A stretch of DNA of 64,000 nt from DATLLN01 sp963797175 (GTDB taxonomy: Bacteria; Actinomycetota; Thermoleophilia; Gaiellales; JAICJC01), in the NCBI GenBank assembly GCA_963797175.1, contig CAWCOL010000009.1, positions 1,550,001 to 1,614,000 of the forward strand, given 5' to 3'. The notes below the pieces were generated by a model. That model was not told the origin of the DNA, made no database searches, and saw only the letters and a list, made by a program, of their open reading frames with translations. Position 1 is the stretch's first letter; the number at the start of each line of letters is the position of its first letter. Positions 18,443 to 26,810 of this stretch are shown here, piece after piece. A program made the translations under genes and the position numbers.

Positions 18443-20444
18443 ACGGCAGCCGGAGCGGCGGCCACACGTCGAGCGGGTGCCCGGGACGGGCGTCGATCGC
18501 TCGCAGCGTGACCGTTCGATCGGCCGTGCCGGGCGGATCGATCTCGGCCACGCCGGCGCCCGAGACGTTGAGCATGCTCCGGGTGTGGTCGAGGGATGGG
18601 TCCGTGGGCACCGGGCCCGACCAGAGCTCCGCGCGAATCCCCGAGCAGATGAACTCGGTGATCCGCATGCTGTCCGCCGCCGGCCTGTGGAGCGGATCGG
18701 CATGGTGGTGGATCCGCAGCGAGTGCGCGTCTCCGCTGAGCACGATCACCCGCCGGCCGCGAAGCTGCATCTCCATGAACAGGCCGAGCGCCCACCGGTA
18801 CTCGTCGGGCCAGCCGTAGATGAAGCAGTCGTTGACCAGCTGGCCGTTGCGCGGATCCTCTCGCGCCGCGAACGTGTCGGCGCTGTGGATGACGAACATG
18901 CCGGCGTCGCTCTCGCGCAGCGTCCGCTCCAGCCACGCCCGCTGCGCCACTCCCAGCTTCGTCTTGCTGGGGCTGTTCGGCGTCTTCACCGGGTCGCAGT
19001 AGCGGCGGCCGTCCAGGGTCAGGCAATGGACGTCCTCGACGCGGAAGTCGAAGTAGCCGGTCGGGGTGGGGTCGGCGTGCAGGCGGTTCCAGAGCTCGAT
19101 CGTCCAGGGCTTCACGGTCGTCCGATCGGCGTTGTTCGACGGCCCGTAGTCGTGGTCGTCCAGGACGAATCCGCAGGGGACGCGGCTCCGCGCCTCGACG
19201 AAGCCGGGGTCGGCCATGAACCGCTGGAACCGGTCGAAGAAGAAGTCCGGCAGGATCGCGTAGGTCGTGTCGCTGAAGTTGTTCGCGTAGCCCATGTCAC
19301 CCTCGAACACCAGCGTCCTGGCCGCCGGCGACGCCTCCAGCAGCCGTGGGAATCCGTGGTTGACCGGGGGGCCGAAGAGCTTGTAGCAGCTCGCCGCAAG
19401 CAGGGTGATCGGGACGCCGGAGTCGGGTGCCGGAATCACGTTCGCCTCGGTCAGGCCCGTGGCCTTCGAGCTCAGCGAGGTCAGGCGCGCCCGCCAGTGC
19501 AGCGGCGTGCCGCCGGCCAGCGTGACCTGGTGCGACGCGGCGTACGGCGGCGCGTCGCAGGTGACGGGGGCGCTCTGCACGACATGTGAGAACGCGGCGT
19601 CGTGCGCCCACTCGAAGACGACCTGCGACGGCATCGCGCACCAGACGCGCAGCCTGACGGTGTGGCTGCCGTCCTGCGCACGCTGCGGGATGCCGGAGAT
19701 GGCCACCGGACACGTGGGAGCGGTGGGCATCAGCTGCTCATTCGTGAGCAGCTCGTGCTTCGCAACCGAGAGCGTGCCGGCGCGGAAGTTCGTCTGATGG
19801 ACGACCAGCACCCCGGCTGTGCCGGCCCGGGTCGGCTCCACGACCGCATCGAGCTGCCAGTCGGGCTCGGTGTCGCCGTCGCGCCAGGCGCGGGCGTAGA
19901 CGTGGGAGCCCTCGGTGCGCAGCCGGATGTGGTGCAGCGCGCCCGTCTCCAGCGCCTGCGTGTGCTGCGAGGCTCGTTCCGTCCGCTCGCCGTGGTCGTA
20001 GTCGGCGGCGACCAGGCGGTCGCCCTCGATCGTCACGCCGGCGTACCGGTACGGCGCGCCGGCGCGGACCAGCAGGCCGGGGCGCATGGTGCTGTTGGTC
20101 ACCGAGAAGACGAGGTGCTGCTCGCCGTCCGCGTGGTCGCGGTCGAGCAGCATGATCGGCATCGGCTGATCGGGAGCTGCGCGGCGGTTGCCCGCTGGGA
20201 TCACGTAGCGGGCGGCCCCTCCGTCGATCCGCAGGGTGCGGTCGTACAGCACGGGCAGCCACCGTGGTCCCCAGCCCTGCCCCTGCGGCGCCTCGGCGAA
20301 GTCGGTGACAGCGCGGGTCGCGGACGGGGTCGGCGTCCGCGGATGGCCGATCGACGATCCGTGCCGTCGCAGGACGTCATAGAGCGCCGCGCCGCCGACG
20401 ACGGCTGCGGCGACGAATCCGGCGCGGGTGTACGTCCGCTTCAC
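18429..20444 (-). CDS. PhoD-like metallophosphatase domain protein, exported
   Basis: 671 residues. Basic start and signal-anchor (KRTYTRAGFVAAAVVGGAAL). Residues about 60-280 form a beta-rich region with concanavalin/LamG character (LVFSVTNSTMRPGLLVRAGAPYRY), then a domain opening like the N-terminal Ig domain of PhoD (RVWCAMPSQVVFEW). The C-terminal half has metal-site motifs: LAASCYK, EGDMGYANNF, VLDDHDYGPSNNADR (DDHD of PhoD enzymes) and VLSGDAHSLRIHHHAD. Likely an extracytoplasmic phosphodiesterase or phosphatase; the substrate is unknown. GTG 20444 overlaps the stop of the upstream membrane gene. The pair sits inside the mqn gene group on the opposite strand. Confidence 0.8.
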   Translation of the reverse strand: MKRTYTRAGFVAAAVVGGAALYDVLRRHGSSIGHPRTPTPSATRAVTDFAEAPQGQGWGPRWLPVLYDRTLRIDGGAARYVIPAGNRRAAPDQPMPIMLLDRDHADGEQHLVFSVTNSTMRPGLLVRAGAPYRYAGVTIEGDRLVAADYDHGERTERASQHTQALETGALHHIRLRTEGSHVYARAWRDGDTEPDWQLDAVVEPTRAGTAGVLVVHQTNFRAGTLSVAKHELLTNEQLMPTAPTCPVAISGIPQRAQDGSHTVRLRVWCAMPSQVVFEWAHDAAFSHVVQSAPVTCDAPPYAASHQVTLAGGTPLHWRARLTSLSSKATGLTEANVIPAPDSGVPITLLAASCYKLFGPPVNHGFPRLLEASPAARTLVFEGDMGYANNFSDTTYAILPDFFFDRFQRFMADPGFVEARSRVPCGFVLDDHDYGPSNNADRTTVKPWTIELWNRLHADPTPTGYFDFRVEDVHCLTLDGRRYCDPVKTPNSPSKTKLGVAQRAWLERTLRESDAGMFVIHSADTFAAREDPRNGQLVNDCFIYGWPDEYRWALGLFMEMQLRGRRVIVLSGDAHSLRIHHHADPLHRPAADSMRITEFICSGIRAELWSGPVPTDPSLDHTRSMLNVSGAGVAEIDPPGTADRTVTLRAIDARPGHPLDVWPPLRLPFSPA

Positions 20445-22414
20445 CGCATGCTCACCGTGGTGCACGGGTAGCCGTCCACCTTCGAGGGGTAGGCCGCACC
20501 GCCGTTCGCCGGGGCGACGACGCGGTAGACGAGGACGTTGGCGACTCCCCCGGCGCGTTCCAGGCCGGGCACACGGTCGAGCAGCGGGCCGGATCGCCGG
20601 TACGCGAGGACGTAGTCGAGATGCTCCGAGTCGAGCAGGGACGCGTTGGCGGCCGGATTCTTGTAGAAGGCGCGTGCCTCCTGCTCCACCCGCAGGGCAC
20701 GCGCGAGCAGGTCGGGGCGCAGGAAAACCATCAGACCCTCGCGGATGCTGGTGCGGCCGCTCAGCGCCTGGAACGAGCCGCGGCTCATGAACGGGGTGAG
20801 CAGGCGGCTGTTGCAGCTCGTCTTGAGGCGCGCGGCCTGGATGAACGGCTGCCAGGGGTGTCCGCGATGGAGCCCTCCGGCCAGCCCCGTCCAGCCGACC
20901 ACGACCGCCGCCAGCACCGGCACGCACACGGTCGCGGCCGCGAGGACGCGCCCGTGCAGGAGGTTGAGCAGCGCGTTGCCCGCCGCCGCGCCCACCAGCA
21001 GCAGGGGGATCGACCCGTACTCGAACAGCCGGCGGTCGCCGAACGTGGCGGGGATGTAGTAGCTGTACCGGAAGGAGAACAGCATGGTGGCGGCCAGCAG
21101 GAGGGCGGCCATGCAGGCCGCGGCGGCGACGGCGAGGCGCTCCGCGGTGCCGCCCGCCACGGCGGCGATGACCGCGAGCGCGGCCAGCGCGGCGATCAGC
21201 GCGGCGACGGATCGGTGCGATCCCGTCAGCGCCGTCGCCGACCTGACGTAGTTCAGCGCGATGGTGCCCGGCTGCGTGTAGAAGTGCGCATCCGCCTTGG
21301 GGCGGGGCGGCTCCAGCCGGCCCAGCAGTGCGAGCGTCGGGTCGAACCCGCCGGCCAGCGTCTGGTACGAGTGGCCGGTGGCGCCCTGGAACCCGATGTC
21401 CCCGCCGGTCAGCGCCAGGGCGATCACGGGAATCAGCACCGCTGTGCCCAGGACTGTCCCCGCCGCCCTGGCGGGCGTCGCGGCGGAGCGGTTGCGGATC
21501 ACCGCGGCAACGGCGTAGCCGACCAGCAGCGAGATCATCGCCAGGACGGGGACGAGGTGCGTCAGCGCGGCGGCCGCCATGATGATGCCGGCCACCAGCG
21601 GCCGCAGGCGGCCGTGGGTCTCGCCACGGATCGCCGTCAGCGCCAGCGCGACGGCGATCACGGCGCACATCCGGGCGGCATCCTCGTTCTGGAAGAACTG
21701 CAGCTTGCCGACGATCGCTCCGTCCAGGCGGATGTGGAACGGCCAGGCGTACACCGCCGTGGCGACGATCGGGACGAGGGGCGAGATCCGCCGGAGCCCG
21801 AGCTCCCAGACCAGCGCCCACAGCCCGACCGCGAACCCGACCGACGAGAGCCACAGGCTGGCGGCCATGGCCGAGAAGGGGTGCGACTGCAGCGCGAGCG
21901 CGAGTGCGGCGTTGTAGGAGTTCGCGCCGAGCTTGCTGATCGCAGGGGCCTGGAGGATGCCCCACTGCAGGGTGACGTCCGGAACGTGGCCGGCGTGGGC
22001 GATCTCGAGGCCGTCCGCCCAGTACCGCCACCCGCCGGCGCCGGCATCCACCGGCACCACCATCCGGGCGACCGCGATCGCCGCGATCACGACGGCTCCG
22101 GCGACGAGCGGCACCCGGTCGGCGCCGCCGACCTCCGCCCGCAGCCCGGTGACCGTTGCCCGCACGGGCGAGCGGCGGACGGCCACCGCCGCCATGCACG
22201 CGACCACGACGACCAGGACCGGCGCCAGGACGACCGTCGTCATCACGTGCAGCAGGACGAGCACGACGGCGGTCAGCGCCACGGTCGTGTAGCCGAGGGC
22301 GAAGACGCTCGCCACCCGCAGCGGGAGCGAGACGCTCCCGGCGGGGAGGGCGGCGAGCGATGCGGCGCACCCGCAGACCAGCAGCACAGCGACCGCCAGC
22401 GGTGCGAGGATCAC
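20441..22414 (-). CDS. Large multi-pass membrane protein (GT-C glycosyltransferase-like)
   Basis: 657 residues with about a dozen hydrophobic helices (for example LVAGAVVIAAIAVARMV, MAASLWLSSVGFAVGLWALVW, LVAGIIMAAAALTHLVPVLAM, ATMLFSFRYSYYIPATFGD) and a C-terminal soluble part of about 150 residues (RLLTPFMSRGSFQALSG ... DYVLAYRRSGPLLDRVPGLE). The layout resembles GT-C type mannosyl/arabinosyltransferases and related actinobacterial proteins, but I cannot point to a catalytic DD/DE motif with confidence. Its TGA overlaps the GTG of the PhoD-like gene, so the two form an operon. GTG start at 22414, about 55 bases from divergent mqnC. Confidence 0.65.
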   Translation of the reverse strand: MILAPLAVAVLLVCGCAASLAALPAGSVSLPLRVASVFALGYTTVALTAVVLVLLHVMTTVVLAPVLVVVVACMAAVAVRRSPVRATVTGLRAEVGGADRVPLVAGAVVIAAIAVARMVVPVDAGAGGWRYWADGLEIAHAGHVPDVTLQWGILQAPAISKLGANSYNAALALALQSHPFSAMAASLWLSSVGFAVGLWALVWELGLRRISPLVPIVATAVYAWPFHIRLDGAIVGKLQFFQNEDAARMCAVIAVALALTAIRGETHGRLRPLVAGIIMAAAALTHLVPVLAMISLLVGYAVAAVIRNRSAATPARAAGTVLGTAVLIPVIALALTGGDIGFQGATGHSYQTLAGGFDPTLALLGRLEPPRPKADAHFYTQPGTIALNYVRSATALTGSHRSVAALIAALAALAVIAAVAGGTAERLAVAAAACMAALLLAATMLFSFRYSYYIPATFGDRRLFEYGSIPLLLVGAAAGNALLNLLHGRVLAAATVCVPVLAAVVVGWTGLAGGLHRGHPWQPFIQAARLKTSCNSRLLTPFMSRGSFQALSGRTSIREGLMVFLRPDLLARALRVEQEARAFYKNPAANASLLDSEHLDYVLAYRRSGPLLDRVPGLERAGGVANVLVYRVVAPANGGAAYPSKVDGYPCTTVSMR

Positions 22415-22455
22415 CTGCGACGCCCGAGTCGGTGGGCCGCGAGACGTCGATCATC

Positions 22456-22461
22456 TATTCT
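22456..22461 (+). promoter_or_regulatory. Putative -10 (TATTCT) of mqnC
   Basis: TATTCT ends 7 bases before ATG 22469, the leaderless spacing found at neighbouring genes. Confidence 0.45.
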
Positions 22462-22468
22462 GCCGTCG

Positions 22469-23578
22469 ATGTCCATCACCCTCGCGACACAGGCCGTCAG
22501 CGCGGTGCTTGACCGCGCGCTCGAAGGGGAGCGTATATCTGACGACGACGCGAAGACGTTGTTGGCCTCGCGCGACCTGCTCGAGATCGGCAAGGTCGCC
22601 CACGAGCTTCGCAGCCGCAAGTGTCCGGCCGATCGGGTGACCTTCATCGTCGACCGGAATCTGAACTACACGAACGTCTGCTACACGGACTGCAACTTCT
22701 GCGCGTTCTACCGCCGGCCGGGGGACACGCGCGAGGGCTACGTTCTGCCCAAGCCGGTGATCTTCAAGAAGATCGAGGAGACGCTGGCCCTGGGCGGCAC
22801 GGCGGTGCTGATGCAGGGCGGCCACAACCCCGACCTCGGCATCGACTGGTACGAGGACCTGTTCCGCTCGATCAAGGCTCGCTACCCGATCCACCTGCAC
22901 GCCCTCTCGCCAAGCGAGGTGCAGCACATCGCGCGCAAGGCCAAGCTCTCCAACTCGGAGACGCTGTCGCGGCTGCGCGACGCCGGGCTCGACTCGCTCC
23001 CCGGTGGCGGCGCAGAGATCCTCAACGACCGCGTGCGGCACATCATCTCGCCGCAGAAGACGACCTCGGACGAGTGGCTGGGCGTGATGCGCTCGGCGCA
23101 CCGGCTGGGCATGAGCACGACGGCGACGATGATGTGGGGCCACGTCGAGACGCTCGACGAGCGGATCGAGCACCTGCGCCGGATCCGCGAGCTGCAGGAC
23201 GAGATGCGCGGCTTCCGCGCGTTCATCTCATGGACGTTCCAACCGGACAACACCGAGCTGGCCGCGCAGGTCTCGTGGTTCCCCACCAGCTTCGACTACC
23301 TGCTGATGCAGGCCGTGTCCCGGATCTACCTGGACAACGTCGACCACATCCAGAGCTCGTGGGTGACCCAGGGGATGAAGGTCGGCCAGGTCGCGCTGTT
23401 CTACGGCGCCGACGACCTGGGCTCGATCATGATCGAGGAGAACGTCGTTTCGGCTGCCGGGACGACGTACCGCGCCGGCGTGGACGACTTCCTGCACACG
23501 ATCCGTAACGCGGGCTTCCGGCCCTCGCAGCGCGACACGCTCTACCGCACGGTGCGCGAGTACGACAGCGTGGCGTGA
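22469..23578 (+). CDS. mqnC: Cyclic dehypoxanthinyl futalosine synthase (radical SAM)
   Basis: 369 residues. Cyclises dehypoxanthinyl futalosine in menaquinone synthesis. The MqnC-specific context DRNLNYTNVCYTDCNFCAFYR contains the cluster cysteines C71, C75 and C78. It is followed by ALGGTAVLMQGGHNPDLGIDWY, RLRDAGLDSLPGGGAEIL, TATMMWGHVETLDERIEHL, FISWTFQPDNT and DVSAA-type C-terminal blocks (IMIEENVVSAAGT). The nearest paralogue in the window is mqnE. The frame is intact. Its TGA overlaps the GTG of the following SRPBCC gene. Confidence 0.95.
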   Translation: MSITLATQAVSAVLDRALEGERISDDDAKTLLASRDLLEIGKVAHELRSRKCPADRVTFIVDRNLNYTNVCYTDCNFCAFYRRPGDTREGYVLPKPVIFKKIEETLALGGTAVLMQGGHNPDLGIDWYEDLFRSIKARYPIHLHALSPSEVQHIARKAKLSNSETLSRLRDAGLDSLPGGGAEILNDRVRHIISPQKTTSDEWLGVMRSAHRLGMSTTATMMWGHVETLDERIEHLRRIRELQDEMRGFRAFISWTFQPDNTELAAQVSWFPTSFDYLLMQAVSRIYLDNVDHIQSSWVTQGMKVGQVALFYGADDLGSIMIEENVVSAAGTTYRAGVDDFLHTIRNAGFRPSQRDTLYRTVREYDSVA

Positions 23579-23985
23579 AGGTCACGGTGACACGCCGCTG
23601 CGCCGCGCCGCCGCAGGCCCTGTGGCCGTGGATCGCGGACCCCCAGCTGCACGTCCAGACGCTGCCCGACTCCGTCGACCGGATCGAGGTGCTGGACGAC
23701 GGTGTGGTCTCCTGTGTCGTCACGGCGATGGGCGTGAGCGAGCCGATGCTGGTGCGCGTGGTCGAGTCGGACGAGCCGCGGCGGCTGGTCGAGAAGCGGG
23801 TGGACGGCGCGCGCGACGCCACCACGATCTTCGAGGTGGTGGCCGACGGGGAGGGCAGCAACGTGACGCTGACCAGCGAGATCGAGCTGCCGCGGCTGAT
23901 CGCGGCGGTGGCGAAGGGGCACGTCGAGCGCGGGCTCAAGGAGCAGCTCGCGAACCTCGACCGGCTCAGCTCCGTCCAGGCCTGA
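23575..23985 (+). CDS. SRPBCC/polyketide-cyclase-like small protein
   Basis: 136 residues with the START/Bet v1-like order: TVTRRCAAPPQALWPWIADPQLH at the start, a beta-rich middle (DRIEVLDDGVVSCVVTAMG) and a C-terminal helix (AKGHVERGLKEQLANLDRL). Such proteins bind hydrophobic ligands. It is translationally coupled to mqnC (GTGA), so a quinone-related ligand is possible but unproven. It ends one base from the end of the convergent GcvT-like gene. Confidence 0.72.
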   Translation: MKVTVTRRCAAPPQALWPWIADPQLHVQTLPDSVDRIEVLDDGVVSCVVTAMGVSEPMLVRVVESDEPRRLVEKRVDGARDATTIFEVVADGEGSNVTLTSEIELPRLIAAVAKGHVERGLKEQLANLDRLSSVQA

Positions 23986-23986
23986 T

Positions 23987-25177
23987 CTACGCGCGCTTGC
24001 GCGGCGGATCGACGAACGGCAGCTCGGCGACGGTCGCCCGCACCCGCGAGCGCACCCCCTCGACCGTCCACTCGATCTCCAGGCCGGTGCCGGGTGCCTC
24101 GCAGTGGCTCTGCACCGACGCCAGCGCCACCATCGCCTTGCGCGTGGGCGACCACGCGGTGCTCGTCGCCCGGCCGACCTGGCGGCGGCCTGCGAACAGG
24201 GGCAGCTCCTCGCGGATCACCGTCGGCGGCACGGACGGCGGCAGGTCGTGCGCGGCGAACGAGCGCTCGAGGCCGGCCCACTCCAGCTCGAGGCCGACCA
24301 GCCGCCGCGGCGGCCCGCCCGCGTCGCGCTCCTGCTCGAGCGCGCGCCGGCCGACGTAGTCAGGCTTCTTGAAGCTGACCAACCGGCCCAGCCCCAGCTC
24401 GAACGGCGAGTACTCGTGCTCGGCCGTCATCGCGTGGCGGACGCTGGTGTAGTCCACCTCGATCAGGATCAGCCCGGCCTCGACACGGGCGACGTCCATC
24501 GCCCGGATGCCGCAGGGGCGGATGCCGTAGGCGGCGCCGACGTCGAACAGCCGGTCCCACACCGCCAGCGCGCCCTCCGCGGGGATCCACAGCTCGTAGC
24601 CGAGGTCGCCCGTGTAGCCCGTGCGGCTGACGTCGATCGCGACGTCGGCGATCGTGGTCGCGCGGCGGCGGAAGTAGGCCAGGTCGTCCCAGCTCTCCCC
24701 GGTCGCCGCCTCCAGCACGCCCCGTGCGGTCGGGCCCTGCACGGCCAGCGCGGCGACGGCCTCGGAGACGTCCTCGATCTCGACGTCGAGGCCGGTGGCG
24801 TTCATGCCCAGCCAGCGGTACGTGGGATCGGCCGCGGTCAGCCGGAACCGGGTCTCGTCCAGTCGCGCCAGCGTGCCGTCGTCGATCACCTTGCCTCGCT
24901 CGTCGCACCACGGCGTGTAGAAGACCTGGCCGACCTCGAGGCGGTTGACGTCGCGGGTGATCACGCGGTTCAGCAGCCGTCCGGCGTCGGCGCCGCTGAC
25001 GTGGTACTTGTAGAGCGGCGTCGCGTCGATCACCGCGGTGGCCTGGCGGATCGCGTTGTACTCGATGTCGTGCGCGTCGGCGTACGCGGCCGCGGAGTGG
25101 TAGCCGGCCCAGTCGCCCCATGCCAGCTTGCGGTTGAGCGGGAACGTTCGCTCGAAGAAGGGCGTGCCGACGCTCAT
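23987..25177 (-). CDS. GcvT-family (aminomethyltransferase-like) protein
   Basis: 396 residues. Folate-binding GcvT fold: EYNAIRQATAVIDATPLYKYHVSGADAGRLLNRVITRDV at the start, then VFYTPWCDERGKVIDDGTLARL, LAVQGPTARGVLE, DVSRTGYTGDLGYELWIP, CGIRAMDVARVEAGLILIEVDY and a C-terminal barrel (GRATSTAWSPTRKAMVALASV). These blocks fit GcvT and the C-terminal parts of dimethylglycine/sarcosine oxidases, which pass one-carbon units to tetrahydrofolate. No gcvH or gcvP is nearby. Instead two FAD oxidoreductases are divergent from it by 28 bases, suggesting joint oxidation of an N-methylated or amino substrate (inference). Confidence 0.85.
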   Translation of the reverse strand: MSVGTPFFERTFPLNRKLAWGDWAGYHSAAAYADAHDIEYNAIRQATAVIDATPLYKYHVSGADAGRLLNRVITRDVNRLEVGQVFYTPWCDERGKVIDDGTLARLDETRFRLTAADPTYRWLGMNATGLDVEIEDVSEAVAALAVQGPTARGVLEAATGESWDDLAYFRRRATTIADVAIDVSRTGYTGDLGYELWIPAEGALAVWDRLFDVGAAYGIRPCGIRAMDVARVEAGLILIEVDYTSVRHAMTAEHEYSPFELGLGRLVSFKKPDYVGRRALEQERDAGGPPRRLVGLELEWAGLERSFAAHDLPPSVPPTVIREELPLFAGRRQVGRATSTAWSPTRKAMVALASVQSHCEAPGTGLEIEWTVEGVRSRVRATVAELPFVDPPRKRA

Positions 25178-25186
25178 GCGGGCCAG

Positions 25187-25196
25187 AGGCTAGCAT
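25187..25196. promoter_or_regulatory. Overlapping divergent -10 elements (28-base intergenic region)
   Basis: The start codons of the GcvT-like gene (25177, minus) and the FAD oxidoreductase gene (25206, plus) are only 28 bases apart. TAGCAT (25191-25196, plus) and TAGCCT (25192-25187, minus) share bases. Each ends 9 bases before its start codon. The two promoters cannot easily be occupied at once. Confidence 0.5.
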
Positions 25197-25205
25197 GGCG
25201 CCCGC

Positions 25206-26810
25206 ATGACCCAGCGCTACGACGCGATCGTTGTCGGAGGTGGCCACAACGGCTTGGTCACCGCCGCCTACCTGGCCCGCGCGGGGATGCGCGTCGTGTG
25301 CCTCGAGCGCCGCCACGTGCTGGGCGGCGCCGCCGTCACCGAGGAGATCGTGCCCGGCTTCCGGTTCAGCGTCGCCTCCTACGTGGTCTCGCTGCTGCGG
25401 CCCGAGATCATCCGCGAGCTCGACCTGCCCCGCCATGGGCTCGACATCCTGCCCCTGGACGGCACCATCACGCCGCTCGACGGCGACTACCTGTGGCGCG
25501 TCAACGACCACGCGCGGTCGGTGCGCGAGCTGCGCCGCTGGTCGCTGTCGGATGCCGAGGCGTACGAGGAGTACGGCCAGTTGATGGTGCAGATGGCGCG
25601 CTTCATCAAGCCGATCCTGTCCACCGTGCCGCCCGATCCCGGCAAGATCAACCCGCTCGAGTGGATCTCCCTGGGCCCGCTGGCGCGCACGTTCGCGGAT
25701 CTGCCGCGGCGGCTCAAGGACACGTTCATCCAGGTGATGACGATGAGCGCCGCCGACTTCCTCGACCAGTGGTTCGAGACCGACCCGCTGAAGGCGACGA
25801 TGTCGGCGTCCGGCATCATCGGCACCTTCCAGGGCGTCCGCTCGCCGGGCACCGCCTACGTGCTGCTGCACCACTACATGGGCGAGATCGACGGTGCCTT
25901 CCGGGCGTGGGGCATCCCCCGCGGCGGCACCGGCGGCGTCAGCCTCGCCATCGCCTCGGCGGCGGAGGCGCTGGGCGCCGAGATCCGCACGGAGGCGCCG
26001 GTCGCCCGCATCGACGTGGCGGGCGGTGCCGTCGCCGGCGTCACGCTGGAGTCGGGCGAGCAGCTGCTGGCGCCGGTCGTGCTCTCCAGCGCCGACAGCC
26101 GCGTCACCTTCGAGCACCTGGTCGAGCCGGGCGTGCTGGACGACGAGTTCATGGCCGAGGTGCGCCGCTACAAGTTCCGCGGCTCGTCCGGCAAGGTGAA
26201 CCTCGCGCTGGACGGGCTGCCCGAGCTGGCCTGCCTGCCCGGTGCCGGCGAACACCTGCGCGGCGCGATCAGCTTCAGCCCGTCGGTCGAGTACATGGAG
26301 CGGGCGTACGACGACGCCAAGTACGGCCGGCCCTCCCGTCGCCCCTACATCGACATGATCATCCCGACGCTGGTCGATCCGGCGATGGCTCCGCCCGGCA
26401 AGCACACGATGAGCTGCTTCGTCCAGTACGCGCCGTACCACCTGGCCGACGGCGCGGTGTGGGACGACGCCGCCCGCGACGCGTTCGGCGAGACCGTGCT
26501 GGACACGATCGAGGAGCGGATCCCGAACATCCGCAAGCTCGTGATCGACAAGCAGGTGCTGACGCCGCTCGATATCGAGCAGCGCATCGGCCTCTCCGAG
26601 GGCAACATCTTCCAGGGCGAGCTCTCGCTCGAGCAGCTCTTCTTCAACCGGCCGGTGCCGGGCTGGGCGCGCTACCGCACGCCGGTGTCCGGCCTGTGGA
26701 TGTGCGGCTCGGCGACGCACCCGGGCGGCGGCCTGATGGGGGCGCCGGGCCGGATCGCCGCGATGGAGCTGCTGCGCAGCAGGCGGCGGCTGGGCAGGGG
26801 GCCGCGGTGA
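25206..26810 (+). CDS. NAD(P)/FAD-dependent oxidoreductase, phytoene-dehydrogenase-like (PYROXD2-type) 1
   Basis: 534 residues. The N-terminal dinucleotide fold YDAIVVGGGHNGLVTAAYLARAG has GxGxxG, followed by VVCLERRHVLGGAAVTEEIVPGFRFSVASYV. The C-terminal FAD region is GLWMCGSATHPGGGLMGAPGRIAAMELL, matching amine-oxidase/phytoene-desaturase relatives of PYROXD2. No carotenoid synthesis genes are nearby, so the substrate is unlikely to be phytoene. Its TGA overlaps the GTG of a second paralogue, and a GcvT-like gene is divergent. The frame is intact. Confidence 0.88.
   Translation: MTQRYDAIVVGGGHNGLVTAAYLARAGMRVVCLERRHVLGGAAVTEEIVPGFRFSVASYVVSLLRPEIIRELDLPRHGLDILPLDGTITPLDGDYLWRVNDHARSVRELRRWSLSDAEAYEEYGQLMVQMARFIKPILSTVPPDPGKINPLEWISLGPLARTFADLPRRLKDTFIQVMTMSAADFLDQWFETDPLKATMSASGIIGTFQGVRSPGTAYVLLHHYMGEIDGAFRAWGIPRGGTGGVSLAIASAAEALGAEIRTEAPVARIDVAGGAVAGVTLESGEQLLAPVVLSSADSRVTFEHLVEPGVLDDEFMAEVRRYKFRGSSGKVNLALDGLPELACLPGAGEHLRGAISFSPSVEYMERAYDDAKYGRPSRRPYIDMIIPTLVDPAMAPPGKHTMSCFVQYAPYHLADGAVWDDAARDAFGETVLDTIEERIPNIRKLVIDKQVLTPLDIEQRIGLSEGNIFQGELSLEQLFFNRPVPGWARYRTPVSGLWMCGSATHPGGGLMGAPGRIAAMELLRSRRRLGRGPR

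Noticed and set aside
20621..22450. Very long open frame on the plus strand opposite the large membrane protein gene
   Set aside because: GC-rich codon bias leaves antisense frames open. Its translation is Arg/Asp/Gly-rich low-complexity text with no domain, and only the part after 22469 (mqnC) is real.
24104..26800. Open frames on both strands across 24.1-26.8 kb suggesting very long proteins
   Set aside because: They are shadows of the GcvT-like gene and the first FAD oxidoreductase, which have clear motifs in their own frames.
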